From: Prochlorococcus sp. AG-402-K04
GTDB lineage: Bacteria; Cyanobacteriota; Cyanobacteriia; PCC-6307; Cyanobiaceae
Reading direction: 5' to 3'
DNA length: 64,000 nucleotides
Assembly (NCBI GenBank): GCA_003216895.1
Contig: QCID01000006.1
Span: 20,578 to 84,577 of the forward strand
The notes beneath the pieces are model-generated. The model was not told the DNA's origin. It saw nothing but the letters and a program-made list of their open reading frames with translations, and did not search any database. Below are positions 53,406-63,674 of this stretch, one piece after another. The first letter of the stretch is position 1. Each line of letters starts with the position of its first letter. The position numbers were made by a program, and so were the translations under genes.

Positions 53406-53462
53406 TTTTAAGATCAACTTATTATATTAATTCATCCTTATCTAGAATCAAACCCATAACTG

Positions 53463-54941
53463 ATGTCTTCTTGGGACGAACAACTTGATCTACTAATTAG
53501 AGCGAGAACTCCTATTATTTGGATAAGGAGTAATGAAGAAGAGAGAGTTGAAAATCTTTTAAAAAATTCTACTAAAAGGCTTTCTCCAAGAAGACTTGCG
53601 ATTTGGGATTACATAGATGGAATTAGTAATATTCTTAATTCTAATAATCTTGGTTCAAGACAGCCAATGGCCGCTCTTGAATGGCTTAAAAAACTTGATG
53701 AAAGTTCTCCAACCATCCTTTTATTAAAAGATTTTCACCATTTCTGTGAGGATCCAGGCATCCTAAGAATGCTAAAAAATTTAACCATAAATCTACGCTC
53801 AAAGCCTCATTCAATAATTATTAGTTCTGGATTATGGAGTCCTTCAAATGATTTAGAAGAAGACCTAACGATTCTTGATCTTCCTCTACCCAAGGAAAAT
53901 GAAATCAAGACACTTTTATCAAATATTGCTGAAGCTAGTAATTCTCAATTAGACGAACTAGTTCTAAAAGAACTTACAGATGCATGTGGGGGTCTAAGTG
54001 AATCAAGGATCCGTAAAGTAGCCGCTAGAGCTCTTGCGCAAAGAGGTCAAATTGGTAAAGAAGATTTAATAGAAGTACTTGAAGAGAAACGCCAATCTAT
54101 TGCACGTAGCGAAGTACTGGAATATTGCAAGACAAATAAATCTCCAAATGATGTTGGTGGTTTACAAATACTGAAAGATTGGTTGAAGCAAAGGAAACAA
54201 GCCTTCTCCAAAGAAGCAAAAGATTTTGGATTGCCTTTACCTAAAGGGGTTTTACTAGTTGGCCCCCAAGGGACAGGAAAAACTCTAGTAGCCAAAGCAA
54301 TAGCAAATAGCTGGTCTATGCCTTTATTAAGACTTGATGTAGGTAGATTATTTGCTGGCTTAGTAGGAGCCAGTGAAGCTCGAACAAGAGAGACCATTCA
54401 GCGAGCTGAAGCCATGGCCCCTTGCATTTTATGGATTGACGAAATTGACAAGGCTTTCGGCGGAGATGGTAGAAGTGACGGAGGAACGAGTCAAAGAGTG
54501 CTTGCAAATATTCTCACATGGATGTCAGAGAAAACTTCTTCTGTTTTTCTTGTAGCCACTGCAAATGGAATAGATAAACTTCCTGCCGAGCTACTGAGAA
54601 AAGGAAGATTTGATGAGATTTTCATGCTGGAATTACCCTCTAGAAACGAAAGACATAGCATTCTTGAACTTCATATTCAAAAACGAAGACCTAATTTAAA
54701 AATTGATTTAAATGCTGCTGTCGATAGAACAGAGGGATTCTCTGGTGCAGAATTAGAACAATCTGTTATTGAGGCAATGTACTTTGCATTTGCAGAGAAA
54801 AGAGAAGTTCTTGAAGGTGATTTGATTCTCGCTATAAGTCAACTAGTCCCCCTTTCTAGGACGGCAAGAGAACAACTTGAATCTCTAAGAGAATGGGCTT
54901 CTAGCGGAAGAGCAAGAGCTTCCTCTCCAAAACTTTTTTAG
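53463..54941 (+). CDS. ycf46: Ycf46 AAA-ATPase
   Basis: 492 residues. AAA domain: Walker A VGPQGTGKTLVAKA at ~266-279, Walker B ILWIDEIDKAFGGDG near 322, and LRKGRFDEIFMLELP as arginine-finger/SRH region. The N-terminal ~220 residues are the Ycf46-specific domain. Ycf46 affects photosynthesis regulation and CO2 use in cyanobacteria; no direct substrate can be read from the sequence. Confidence 0.9.
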   Translation: MSSWDEQLDLLIRARTPIIWIRSNEEERVENLLKNSTKRLSPRRLAIWDYIDGISNILNSNNLGSRQPMAALEWLKKLDESSPTILLLKDFHHFCEDPGILRMLKNLTINLRSKPHSIIISSGLWSPSNDLEEDLTILDLPLPKENEIKTLLSNIAEASNSQLDELVLKELTDACGGLSESRIRKVAARALAQRGQIGKEDLIEVLEEKRQSIARSEVLEYCKTNKSPNDVGGLQILKDWLKQRKQAFSKEAKDFGLPLPKGVLLVGPQGTGKTLVAKAIANSWSMPLLRLDVGRLFAGLVGASEARTRETIQRAEAMAPCILWIDEIDKAFGGDGRSDGGTSQRVLANILTWMSEKTSSVFLVATANGIDKLPAELLRKGRFDEIFMLELPSRNERHSILELHIQKRRPNLKIDLNAAVDRTEGFSGAELEQSVIEAMYFAFAEKREVLEGDLILAISQLVPLSRTAREQLESLREWASSGRARASSPKLF

Positions 54942-55064
54942 AATTTTCTTGTTATTTTTATTTTTATTAATCAAGAAAGCCCTTGATTTAGTAGAAATTA
55001 ACTAGTGTGATTATTTTTAGGAACAATTAAGGATTAGGCTAAAAGGACTTCAAAAATTTAGATA

Positions 55065-56345
55065 GTGATAGACCAGAGACTGCTAAGAGAAAATCCTAAT
55101 TTAGTTTCAGAGGGGCTTAAATTAAGAGGAATGGATATTGATTTAGGTCCTCTACAAAAATTCTGCAAAAATCTTAAAGAGCTTGAAGAAAAAAGAAATT
55201 CTTTACAAGCACAGGGAAATTCAATTGGTAAAGAGGTTGGACTAAAGATAAAACAGGGTCTTTCTCAAGATTCTGAGGAGATTTCAAATCTTCGAATCAA
55301 GGGCAATCAAATCAAAAAACAAGTTGGGATTATTGAAGAGGAAGAAAAATCGATTTCAAATAAATTAAATGCACAAATCCTTTGCTTGCCGAACCTTCCA
55401 GCAAAGGATGCTCCTGTGGGAAAAGACGAAAAAGATAATAAGGAAATAAGAAGATGGGGAGAACCTATTTCAGGGAATGATTTGAAAGATCATTGGGAAA
55501 TTGCTAATCAATTAAACCTCTGGGATAGTGAGAGATCTTCAGTAATTGCAAAAAGTCGATTCGTAACCCTTTTCAAACAAGCTGCAAAACTTGAGAGATC
55601 ACTTATAAATTTCATGCTTGATTTACACGTTAAAAAAGGATATTTAGAAGTTCTTCCTCCAGCTCTTGTAAACACAGCTAGTCTTACTGGCTCTGGACAG
55701 TTACCTAAATTCGCAGAAGAAAGTTTTCGATGTGCTGATGATGATTTGTGGCTTACTCCTACTGCTGAAGTTCCAATAACATCTCTCCATCGTGGAGAGA
55801 TAATCTCTAAAGATTTACTGCCTTTAAGATACGTCGCTTATAGCCCATGTTTTAGAAGAGAAGCTGGTAGTTATGGTAGGGATACCAGAGGTTTAATAAG
55901 ACTTCATCAATTCAATAAAGTTGAACTATATTGGTTTTCTAATCCAGAAAAATCTGAAGAAGCTTTAGAGCAAATTACATCTGATGCAGAATCTGTCTTA
56001 CAAGAACTCGAGTTACCTTACCGAGTAATTCAACTATGCACAGGAGACTTAGGTTTCTCAGCAAAAAAAACTTATGATTTGGAAGTTTGGCTGCCAGGTG
56101 CAAATTCTTTTAGAGAAATATCTAGTTGCAGTAATTGTGGAGACTTTCAAGCTAGACGTTCCTCAATACGAACAAAAGATAACAATAAAAAAAATATACT
56201 TTTGCACACCTTAAATGGAAGTGGATTGGCGATAGGTCGAACTATGGCTGCGATTTTGGAAAATGGTCAACAATCTGATGGAAGTATCAATTTGCCAAAA
56301 GCCTTAATACCTTACTTCGGTTCGAACAAATTACAGCCAGAATAG
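55065..56345 (+). CDS. serS: Seryl-tRNA synthetase
   Basis: 426 residues, GTG start. N-terminal tRNA-binding coiled coil (about 25-100), then class II motifs: FRREAGSYGRDTRGLIRLHQFNKVE (motif 2) and LNGSGLAIGRTMAAILEN (motif 3), plus LTPTAEVPI. It charges all serine tRNAs, including the tRNA-Ser(CGA) that anchors the island in this window. Confidence 0.97.
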   Translation: MIDQRLLRENPNLVSEGLKLRGMDIDLGPLQKFCKNLKELEEKRNSLQAQGNSIGKEVGLKIKQGLSQDSEEISNLRIKGNQIKKQVGIIEEEEKSISNKLNAQILCLPNLPAKDAPVGKDEKDNKEIRRWGEPISGNDLKDHWEIANQLNLWDSERSSVIAKSRFVTLFKQAAKLERSLINFMLDLHVKKGYLEVLPPALVNTASLTGSGQLPKFAEESFRCADDDLWLTPTAEVPITSLHRGEIISKDLLPLRYVAYSPCFRREAGSYGRDTRGLIRLHQFNKVELYWFSNPEKSEEALEQITSDAESVLQELELPYRVIQLCTGDLGFSAKKTYDLEVWLPGANSFREISSCSNCGDFQARRSSIRTKDNNKKNILLHTLNGSGLAIGRTMAAILENGQQSDGSINLPKALIPYFGSNKLQPE

Positions 56346-56364
56346 CGCAATCAAAATCTAATTA

Positions 56365-57450
56365 ATGAACGTTCTCTTATCTATAGCTGTTCTGGGCCTT
56401 CTGATTTTTTTTCATGAGTCTGGTCATTTTTTAGCAGCAGTACTTCAAAAAATTAAAGTCAGTGGTTTTTCAATTGGTTTTGGACCAGCTCTTTTGAAAA
56501 AGGAAATAAACGGAATAACTTATTCACTTAGAGCTCTTCCTTTAGGGGGATTCGTTTCCTTTCCAGATGAAGAAGCTGATTCACTTGTTCAACCCAATGA
56601 CCCAGATCTTTTAAAGAATAGACCTATCCACCAAAGGGCGATAGTTATTTCAGCGGGTGTGATAGCAAATTTATTACTTGCTTGGATCGTACTTATTGGT
56701 CAAGCAAGCTTTGTAGGAATTCCTAATCAACCTGAACCAGGAGTAATAATAATGGGAATACAGCCAGACGAGCCTGCATTTAATTCAGGATTAGTTGCTG
56801 GAGATCGAATAATGAGCGTCAACGGTCAAGAGTTAGGAAGCGGCAAAGAGGGGATTATGAATTTAGTAAATATCATTCAGAAATCATCTGGAGAAGAATT
56901 ACTTTTTGAGAGAGTTAATAAAGGAGAAAGTGATACGGTTTCAATTATCCCAGCCGAAAACGAAGGGAATGGAAGGATAGGAGCTCAATTGCAACCAAAT
57001 CTTCCAAATGAAGTATCGAAAGCAAATAATGTAGGTGAAATATTTAACAGTACCAATACACAATTTTATGAATTACTAAGTCGAACAGTTATTGGTTATA
57101 AAAGTTTGATTACTAATTTCTCTTCAACTGCTCAGCAGTTAAGTGGACCAGTCAAAATTGTTGAGATAGGTGCTCAACTTTCAGAGCAAGGGGGCTCAGG
57201 TCTTGTATTATTTTCTGCTTTGGTTTCAATTAATCTTGCAGTTCTTAACTCGTTACCATTGCCGCTGCTTGATGGAGGCCAACTTGTTCTTCTAATTCTA
57301 GAGAGTATCCGTGGAAAGCCTGTTCCTGAAAAAATTCAATTAGCTTTTATGCAGTCTGGATTTGTTTTACTTGTAGGACTAAGTGTTGTTTTGATAATTC
57401 GTGATACAACTCAGCTATCTTTAGTTCAGCAGTTTGTTCACAGACAATAA
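56365..57450 (+). CDS. rseP: RIP zinc metalloprotease (RseP/site-2 protease)
   Basis: 361 residues. Zinc motif HESGH at 17-21 in the first helix, a PDZ domain (about 120-200, EPAFNSGLVAGDRIMSVNGQEL), and the C-terminal NSLPLPLLDGGQLVLL motif with the third ligand aspartate. It cleaves membrane proteins within the bilayer, often in stress-signalling. Short spacing (20 bases) from serS suggests read-through. Confidence 0.93.
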   Translation: MNVLLSIAVLGLLIFFHESGHFLAAVLQKIKVSGFSIGFGPALLKKEINGITYSLRALPLGGFVSFPDEEADSLVQPNDPDLLKNRPIHQRAIVISAGVIANLLLAWIVLIGQASFVGIPNQPEPGVIIMGIQPDEPAFNSGLVAGDRIMSVNGQELGSGKEGIMNLVNIIQKSSGEELLFERVNKGESDTVSIIPAENEGNGRIGAQLQPNLPNEVSKANNVGEIFNSTNTQFYELLSRTVIGYKSLITNFSSTAQQLSGPVKIVEIGAQLSEQGGSGLVLFSALVSINLAVLNSLPLPLLDGGQLVLLILESIRGKPVPEKIQLAFMQSGFVLLVGLSVVLIIRDTTQLSLVQQFVHRQ

Positions 57451-57570
57451 CCTAAAATAACAGATGATTTTAAGTTGAAAAAAATATTTTGAAAATAAAC
57501 TTCCTATAATTTCTTAAAACAATCAGACAAGGAGTTAAAATGTAGACAAATGAGTTAAATAAGCCCCTTA

Positions 57571-57873
57571 ATGGCAAAAAAGTCAATGATAGCGCGAGAT
57601 GTAAAGCGCAAAAAACTTGTAGAAAGATACGCAGCCAAGCGTAAAACTCTTATTGATGCGTTCAAATCTGCCAAAGATCCCATGGAAAGGCTAGAGATCC
57701 ATAGAAAGATTCAAGCTTTGCCTAGAAATAGTGCACCTAATAGAATTAGAAATCGTTGTTGGGCCACGGGTAAACCAAGAGGTGTTTATAGAGATTTTGG
57801 CCTATGCAGAAATCAACTCAGATCAAGAGCTCACAATGGAGAATTGCCTGGAGTAGTAAAATCAAGTTGGTAA
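57571..57873 (+). CDS. rpsN: Ribosomal protein uS14
   Basis: 100 residues, long zinc-free (C-) type: [23 protein letters not shown] and the end [22 protein letters not shown]...[10 protein letters not shown]. Full length for the family. Confidence 0.97.
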   Translation: MAKKSMIARDVKRKKLVERYAAKRKTLIDAFKSAKDPMERLEIHRKIQALPRNSAPNRIRNRCWATGKPRGVYRDFGLCRNQLRSRAHNGELPGVVKSSW

Positions 57874-57903
57874 AAACTAAAAGTAAATTAATTCATACCA
57901 AGA

Positions 57904-57936
57904 AGTGGGAAATATTATATCTCCCACTTTTTTTTT
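57904..57936 (+). terminator. Rho-independent terminator of rpsN
   Basis: AAGTGGGA/TCCCACTT stem, 11-base loop, then eight T. It lies 30 bases after rpsN. Confidence 0.9.
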
Positions 57937-58057
57937 AGTTTTATAGTTTCAGTAATGTTGGTAAATGTTTCCTCTAGGAAACAAATCTATCGAGATTTTT
58001 ACTCAATTAGTCCCATCAAGTGTAAGAATGTATAAAGACAAAAAGCTATAAAGTCAC

Positions 58058-60226
58058 GTGCAAGGTCAGACAAAATCCGTTTCCTTCGATGGTAGAGAGA
58101 TAAAGCTCACTACAGGGAGATTTGCTCCACAGGCTGGTGGTTCAGTAATGATTGAGTGTGGGGACACCTCCGTTCTCGTAACAGCTACAAAATCGACAGG
58201 ACGAGAGGGGGTTGATTTCCTACCTTTAATGTGTGAGTACGAAGAAAGGTTATATGCAGCAGGAAGAATTCCAGGTAGTTTCATGCGTCGCGAAGGTCGG
58301 CCTCCTGAGAGAGCAACTTTGATTTCAAGATTAATTGATCGTCCAATGAGACCTCTTTTCCCTGGTTGGATGAGAGACGATATTCAAATAGTTGCAACCT
58401 GTCTTTCATTAGATGAAAGAGTTCCAGCGGATGTTTTAGCTGTGACTGGAGCTTCAATGGCAACATTAATGGCTGGTATTCCTTTTCAAGGTCCTATGGC
58501 TGCTGTTCGCGTTGGGCTTTTAGGAGATGACTTTGTGCTTAATCCAAGTTATAGAGAAATCGAAAGGGGTGATCTTGACCTTGTGGTTGCTGGAACTCCC
58601 GATGGTGTAGTTATGGTTGAAGCAGGAGCCAATCAACTTTCAGAACAAGATGTTATTGAAGCTATTGATTTTGGCTATGAAGCTATAACTGAATTAATCA
58701 ATGCTCAGAAAGAAGTTTTAAAAGAATCAGGAATCAAGCAAGTGATGCCTGAAGCTCCTCAGACAGATGAAACAATATCTAACTATTTAGATAAAAACTG
58801 TACAAAATCAATTAGTGAAGTTCTCAAAAACTTTGATCAAACAAAAGAAGAAAGAGATAATAAGATCGAAGAAATAAAGATAAATATTTCTTCAAAAATA
58901 GATGGACTAAAAGAAGATAATGCTGTAAGAAAATCTCTTTCTTTAAATAACAAACTACTAGAAAATAGTTATAAAGCTTTAACCAAAAAGTTAATGAGAG
59001 ATCAAATTCTTAAGGAAGGTAAAAGAGTAGATGGAAGAGAGTTAAATGAAGTACGAGCCATCGATGCTGATGCTGCTGTTTTACCCAACAGAGTTCATGG
59101 ATCAGCGTTATTTCAAAGGGGTTTAACTCAAGTTCTTTCTACTGCAACATTGGGTACTCCAAGTGATGCACAGGAAATGGACGATTTAAATCCCAATACT
59201 GATAAGACCTACATACATCATTACAACTTCCCGCCTTACTCTGTTGGAGAGACTAGACCAATGAGAACGCCTGGAAGAAGAGAAGTTGGTCATGGAGCTT
59301 TAGCAGAAAGGGCGCTAATACCTGTATTACCAGCGAAAGACACCTTCCCCTATGTCTTAAGAGTTGTAAGCGAAGTTTTAAGCTCAAACGGCTCTACTTC
59401 TATGGCTTCAGTATGTGGAAGCACCCTTGCGTTGATGGATGCAGGAGTCCCTTTAAAAGCACCTGTAGGTGGAGCAGCTATGGGTCTAATCAAAGAAGGA
59501 AAAGAAGTAAGGATTTTAACTGACATTCAAGGAATTGAAGACTTTCTTGGAGACATGGATTTCAAAGTTGCAGGAACAGAAAAAGGGATTACAGCCTTGC
59601 AAATGGATATGAAGATAACTGGACTTCCTATTGAGACAATTGGGGAAGCAATCAATCAAGCGCTTCCAGCGAGGACTCATATCTTAGGAAAAATGCTAGA
59701 AGCAATTGAAACACCAAAAGACAATCTGTCTCCTCATGCCCCAAGACTTTTAAGCTTTAGAATAGACCCAGAGCTCATAGGAACTGTCATTGGCCCTGGG
59801 GGCAGAACAATTAAAGGAATTACAGAAAGAACTAACACAAAAATAGATATAGAAGATGGAGGGATTGTCACTATTGCTTCACATGACGGGGCGGCTGCAG
59901 AAGAGGCTCAGAGAATTATTGAAGGTTTAACTAGAAAAGTACATGAGGGAGAAATTTTCCCTGGTTCGATCACAAGAATCATTCCAATTGGTGCCTTTGT
60001 TGAAATCCTTCCTGGCAAAGAAGGTATGATACATATCTCTCAATTATCTGAAGCAAGAGTTGAAAAAGTTGAAGATGTTGTAAAAGTTGGAGATCAAGTA
60101 ACCGTAAGAGTCAGAGAAATCGATAATCGGGGGCGCATTAATTTAACTTTGAGAGGAGTAGCTCAAAATGGTGGAATGAATAACTATCCTGAGCCAACTC
60201 CAACTCCTGTCGCCCCTCTAACTTAA
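58058..60226 (+). CDS. pnp: Polyribonucleotide nucleotidyltransferase (PNPase)
   Basis: 722 residues, GTG start. Two RNase PH domains ([22 protein letters not shown] near the N-terminus; second with [22 protein letters not shown]), a KH domain ([28 protein letters not shown]) and an S1 domain ([26 protein letters not shown]). A phosphorolytic 3'-5' exoribonuclease of the RNA degradation machinery. Confidence 0.97.
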   Translation: MQGQTKSVSFDGREIKLTTGRFAPQAGGSVMIECGDTSVLVTATKSTGREGVDFLPLMCEYEERLYAAGRIPGSFMRREGRPPERATLISRLIDRPMRPLFPGWMRDDIQIVATCLSLDERVPADVLAVTGASMATLMAGIPFQGPMAAVRVGLLGDDFVLNPSYREIERGDLDLVVAGTPDGVVMVEAGANQLSEQDVIEAIDFGYEAITELINAQKEVLKESGIKQVMPEAPQTDETISNYLDKNCTKSISEVLKNFDQTKEERDNKIEEIKINISSKIDGLKEDNAVRKSLSLNNKLLENSYKALTKKLMRDQILKEGKRVDGRELNEVRAIDADAAVLPNRVHGSALFQRGLTQVLSTATLGTPSDAQEMDDLNPNTDKTYIHHYNFPPYSVGETRPMRTPGRREVGHGALAERALIPVLPAKDTFPYVLRVVSEVLSSNGSTSMASVCGSTLALMDAGVPLKAPVGGAAMGLIKEGKEVRILTDIQGIEDFLGDMDFKVAGTEKGITALQMDMKITGLPIETIGEAINQALPARTHILGKMLEAIETPKDNLSPHAPRLLSFRIDPELIGTVIGPGGRTIKGITERTNTKIDIEDGGIVTIASHDGAAAEEAQRIIEGLTRKVHEGEIFPGSITRIIPIGAFVEILPGKEGMIHISQLSEARVEKVEDVVKVGDQVTVRVREIDNRGRINLTLRGVAQNGGMNNYPEPTPTPVAPLT

Positions 60227-60227
60227 A

Positions 60228-61142
60228 TTAGACTACATATTTAGGTTCTTGTAGAGAGAAAAACTCCATAGCTTTTTGGCAAATCTTTTGATGAGATTTC
60301 CCATGGCTTGCAATTAAACAACCTGACTGGGAAAAGTTTGATTTTTCATAACTCAAATTTGTACCATCAGCATGAGAGATCATTCCACCAGCCGCCTCAA
60401 TAAGTGCATGTGGAGCAGCCATATCCCAATCCTTTGGTGAGGTGTCCCCAGACAAAGAGATATAAACATCTGCTTCTCCTCTCAAAATCGAGGCTACTTT
60501 GCATCCGACACTTCCTATTTTTTTTATCTCAGCAAAACACAAAGTTGACAAAAGGTCTTTAAGTATTGGTTGTTGATGATTTTTGCTTGAAACTAGAACC
60601 AATTTTGAGACGTTCAACCTTTCACTAAAAGAAAAGTGATTTTTGCAACCATCACGATTTTCAAACCATGCCCCAATTCCAACAATTCCAAACCATAATT
60701 CATTCTTTTCAGGAATCAAAACTATCCCTATTTTCGGCTTTTGTTTATATGCTAAAGCAATATGAACTGCATAGTTTTCAGACCCTTGAAGAAAATCTTT
60801 TGTACCGTCTAAGGGGTCAAGAATCCAGCACCAATCTTTTTTATAATTGTATTGCTGAGAAGTTTTTTCCTTAGAAGTTTCTTCGCTTAAAATATCCCAT
60901 TCTTTAAAAGTGAAGTTTTCCCTAAGTCCAGAAATCAATAATTCATTTACGGCCATATCAGCTGCTGATACTGGACCATCACCACCTTCTTCTACGGTTA
61001 AAGATCTTGGGAAGCCATAGGGAGGTTCTTCTCCTCTCGCATATGCCATCAAGACATCAGCGGAAGCCCAGCTAAGCTTTCTAAGTTCATCCAACAAAGT
61101 CGTTAATTCGACCTCTTCTGGCACAACAAGATCAATTGACAT
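60228..61142 (-). CDS. cysQ: 3'(2'),5'-bisphosphate nucleotidase CysQ-like
   Basis: 304 residues of the inositol-monophosphatase superfamily. Metal-binding motifs: ILSEETSKEK, WILDPLDGTKDFLQG and KDWDMAAPHALIEAAGG. CysQ removes the phosphate from PAP produced during sulfate reduction. Head-to-head with rsmI (1 base between starts), converging on pnp. Confidence 0.9.
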   Translation of the reverse strand: MSIDLVVPEEVELTTLLDELRKLSWASADVLMAYARGEEPPYGFPRSLTVEEGGDGPVSAADMAVNELLISGLRENFTFKEWDILSEETSKEKTSQQYNYKKDWCWILDPLDGTKDFLQGSENYAVHIALAYKQKPKIGIVLIPEKNELWFGIVGIGAWFENRDGCKNHFSFSERLNVSKLVLVSSKNHQQPILKDLLSTLCFAEIKKIGSVGCKVASILRGEADVYISLSGDTSPKDWDMAAPHALIEAAGGMISHADGTNLSYEKSNFSQSGCLIASHGKSHQKICQKAMEFFSLQEPKYVV

Positions 61143-61143
61143 A

Positions 61144-62031
61144 ATGGATTTAACCGATGATCGCCAGCGTCAACAAGAAAGATCAGAACCTTGTCCAGGA
61201 ACACTTTACATAGTCGGCACGCCAATAGGTAACTTAGGAGATTTATCTCCAAGGGCAAAGTCAATTCTCAAAAACGTTTCACTCATAGCATGTGAGGATA
61301 CTCGCAGAAGCGGACAATTATTGAAAATAATAAAATCTGAAGTACCACTCCTTAGCTATCACAAACATAATTTCAAAAGTCGTCAATCTCAATTATTAGA
61401 AACTCTTAAAAGCAATGGAAGTCTTGCTTTAATAAGTGATGCTGGCTTACCAGGGATAAATGATCCAGGACAAGAACTTGTTCATGCTGCTAGGTGCAAT
61501 AATTTTGAAGTGATTTGCATACCTGGACCTTGCGCAGCAACTACAGCATTAGTAATAAGTGGATTACCCTCAGAAAGATTTTGCTTTGAAGGATTTCTCC
61601 CAAAAAAACAATGCCTAAGGAAGAAGCGTTTGGAGGATATTTCTCAAGAACAGAGAACGACAGTAATATATGAATCACCACATCAATTGATAAAACTGTT
61701 AGAAGATTTATCTATTTCATGCGGGAAAGAACGCCCTATTCAAATTGCCAGAGAACTTACAAAAAAATATGAAGAGTCAATAGGTAAGACAATTGAGGAG
61801 GTTAAGGAATATTTTATTACAAACAAGCCAAAAGGAGAATTCACTATAGTTCTAGGAGGAAATAATACTAAGCAAAAAATCAAAATAAGCGAATCAGAAG
61901 CGTTAAATAAACTGAATAAATTAATACTTCAAGGAGAAAAATCTAATATTGCAGCTCGAAAAATCGCTGAAGAAACAGGTTATGAAAAAAAATGGCTTTA
62001 TTCCAAATTACATAAGAGACTTGACAAATAA
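61144..62031 (+). CDS. rsmI: 16S rRNA (cytidine-1402-2'-O)-methyltransferase RsmI
   Basis: 295 residues with the RsmI/tetrapyrrole-methylase motifs LYIVGTPIGNLGDLSPRAKSIL, CEDTRRSGQLL, SDAGLPGINDPGQELVHA and GPCAATTALVISGLPSERFCFEGFLP. It methylates C1402 of 16S rRNA. The C-terminal extension of ~60 residues is helical and basic, with normal overall length. Confidence 0.95.
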   Translation: MDLTDDRQRQQERSEPCPGTLYIVGTPIGNLGDLSPRAKSILKNVSLIACEDTRRSGQLLKIIKSEVPLLSYHKHNFKSRQSQLLETLKSNGSLALISDAGLPGINDPGQELVHAARCNNFEVICIPGPCAATTALVISGLPSERFCFEGFLPKKQCLRKKRLEDISQEQRTTVIYESPHQLIKLLEDLSISCGKERPIQIARELTKKYEESIGKTIEEVKEYFITNKPKGEFTIVLGGNNTKQKIKISESEALNKLNKLILQGEKSNIAARKIAEETGYEKKWLYSKLHKRLDK

Positions 62032-62088
62032 ACTTTTCCACTCAAAGCTAATTTAAAATATAGATTTTAAATTAGAGAAATTTCCAAA

Positions 62089-62319
62089 ATGTTTTTTAGA
62101 ATACAACTTTTAACTTTCAATATTGCCACAGCAATATTATTAATTTTTTTCCTTTGCCTTGGATCTCAAAATCTAGGAAAGAAATATAGCTTAAATTTTC
62201 TAATTAATGAAACGGTAGATCTTCCAATTGGTTTTTTAGTTGGCACATCATTTACTTTCGGATTAATGTCTGGAGGCTTAACTTCAGTATTAATGATAGA
62301 AAATAATGATAAAAAATAA
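62089..62319 (+). CDS. Small two-helix membrane protein (LapA-like)
   Basis: 76 residues: hydrophobic segments at about 8-27 and 44-69 (IGFLVGTSFTFGLMSGGLTSVLM), the pattern of LapA/DUF1049-type proteins. Short acidic C-terminus. Function unknown; its stop is 13 bases from the convergent HTH gene. Confidence 0.7.
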   Translation: MFFRIQLLTFNIATAILLIFFLCLGSQNLGKKYSLNFLINETVDLPIGFLVGTSFTFGLMSGGLTSVLMIENNDKK

Positions 62320-62331
62320 ACTTTTTAAAAC

Positions 62332-63102
62332 CTAACAATCTAAACCTATAATAGAATCTTCAAGAATCAATCTAGTAATACCCTTTGAAATTAAATATGA
62401 CTTTGAAAGATTGAAAACACTGGTATTTGGAATCTTGATAACTCTTTGATTTTTTGAACATATTCTTTTTGCTGAACGTTGGTTTGCAAATAGTAATATT
62501 GCATTTCTTTGTAATTCGTTCTCTGGTAAAAAACTCCATTCTGGCAAATCAGAAATAGGTTGTAAATCTAGCTCAACTTTCTTATCAACAATCATATAAA
62601 CACTTTCAGGGAGGCTTTCATAATTAAGTATCACAAAATCTAATTTTTCCTTCTTTTGATCAAAATCAAAACTAGAAATCAGCGGTGCTATTTCCTCAAA
62701 GTTATTATCAAAGTTTTGATTATTTTTATCCATGTCATAATTTTTATTTGTTAGATCGTCAGAGTGCGAATCTCCATCTAAATCATCAGTATTGAAAGAA
62801 TCTAAAGAAGCAATTTCATCAAAATTTGAGCCATGAGATACTTTACTTACTTTTATATTAAAATCTTCCTCTTTTTGTTTTACCTTTTCATTCTCAATTA
62901 ATTTTTCTTTTTTATTGCTGATCTTTGATCTTTTTTTCTTTAAAAGTGCATATTCATTCTCACTCAATAGAGTTTTGACAGTTCTATTTATAGTATTTGG
63001 AGTACAACTATATTTTTCTGCTAAGACATTGGTATTATCTCCAGCTCTATAAGCCTCTAGGATTTCAGTCTTTTGTGTCTTGGTCAATCTTCTTGAAATC
63101 AT
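62332..63102 (-). CDS. Putative helix-turn-helix protein with acidic linker
   Basis: 256 residues from ATG 63102 (MISRRLTKTQKTEILEAYRA). Residues ~3-45 form an HTH of the transposase/Hin type (TKTQKTEILEAYRAGDNTNV, LAEKYSCTPNTINRTVKTLL). A long lysine-rich then aspartate/asparagine-rich linker follows, and then a C-terminal domain with EWSFLPENELQRNAILLFANQRSAKRICSKNQRVIKIPNTSVFN. A regulator specific to picocyanobacteria is plausible. ATG 63147 would add 15 residues before the HTH. Confidence 0.7.
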   Translation of the reverse strand: MISRRLTKTQKTEILEAYRAGDNTNVLAEKYSCTPNTINRTVKTLLSENEYALLKKKRSKISNKKEKLIENEKVKQKEEDFNIKVSKVSHGSNFDEIASLDSFNTDDLDGDSHSDDLTNKNYDMDKNNQNFDNNFEEIAPLISSFDFDQKKEKLDFVILNYESLPESVYMIVDKKVELDLQPISDLPEWSFLPENELQRNAILLFANQRSAKRICSKNQRVIKIPNTSVFNLSKSYLISKGITRLILEDSIIGLDC

Positions 63103-63423
63103 CTCTATTATTTCTATATATCCAAGATAAGGCCTAATCATAAGCATAAGAAGTAGTAAAAAAAATTCCTAACCTATAAAAACCCCTACAAAAATTCAGA
63201 AAGCTAAAAACTCTTCGCTGAAGCTCTAAACCCTGACTTACTTCTTAGGAATAAATGCAATTTTCTTATCTTTTGAATAAATTGAAAAGATACAAGCCCT
63301 AAACCAGACTATTGTTGATCTGCTTAATTCTGCTTGTAGCGAGCTACATCAGTATGTAGTCTTAAATAGTTGGTTTTTAAATCACTGCGACCATTGTCGT
63401 CTTTATCTTAAAGATCTTCGCTA
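63103..63423. other. Gene-free stretch before tRNA-Arg
   Basis: 321 bases with no credible coding frame and no attachment-type 12-mers. It probably holds the promoters of the divergent HTH gene and of the tRNA. Confidence 0.4.
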
Positions 63424-63497
<74 letters not shown>

Positions 63498-63674
63498 TAC
63501 TCAAACTCAATTCAGACAAAGCTATTACAATAGTCCTGCGAACATAAACTTCAAATGAGCAATAATTTTTTGACAAATTTATGTAGACATATTAACCACA
63601 CTAAAAAAGACACTGATTTTTTACGCAGTGAAAATTCATAAGAAAGAAATAAAATTAAAATCAATCAAGGAAAA

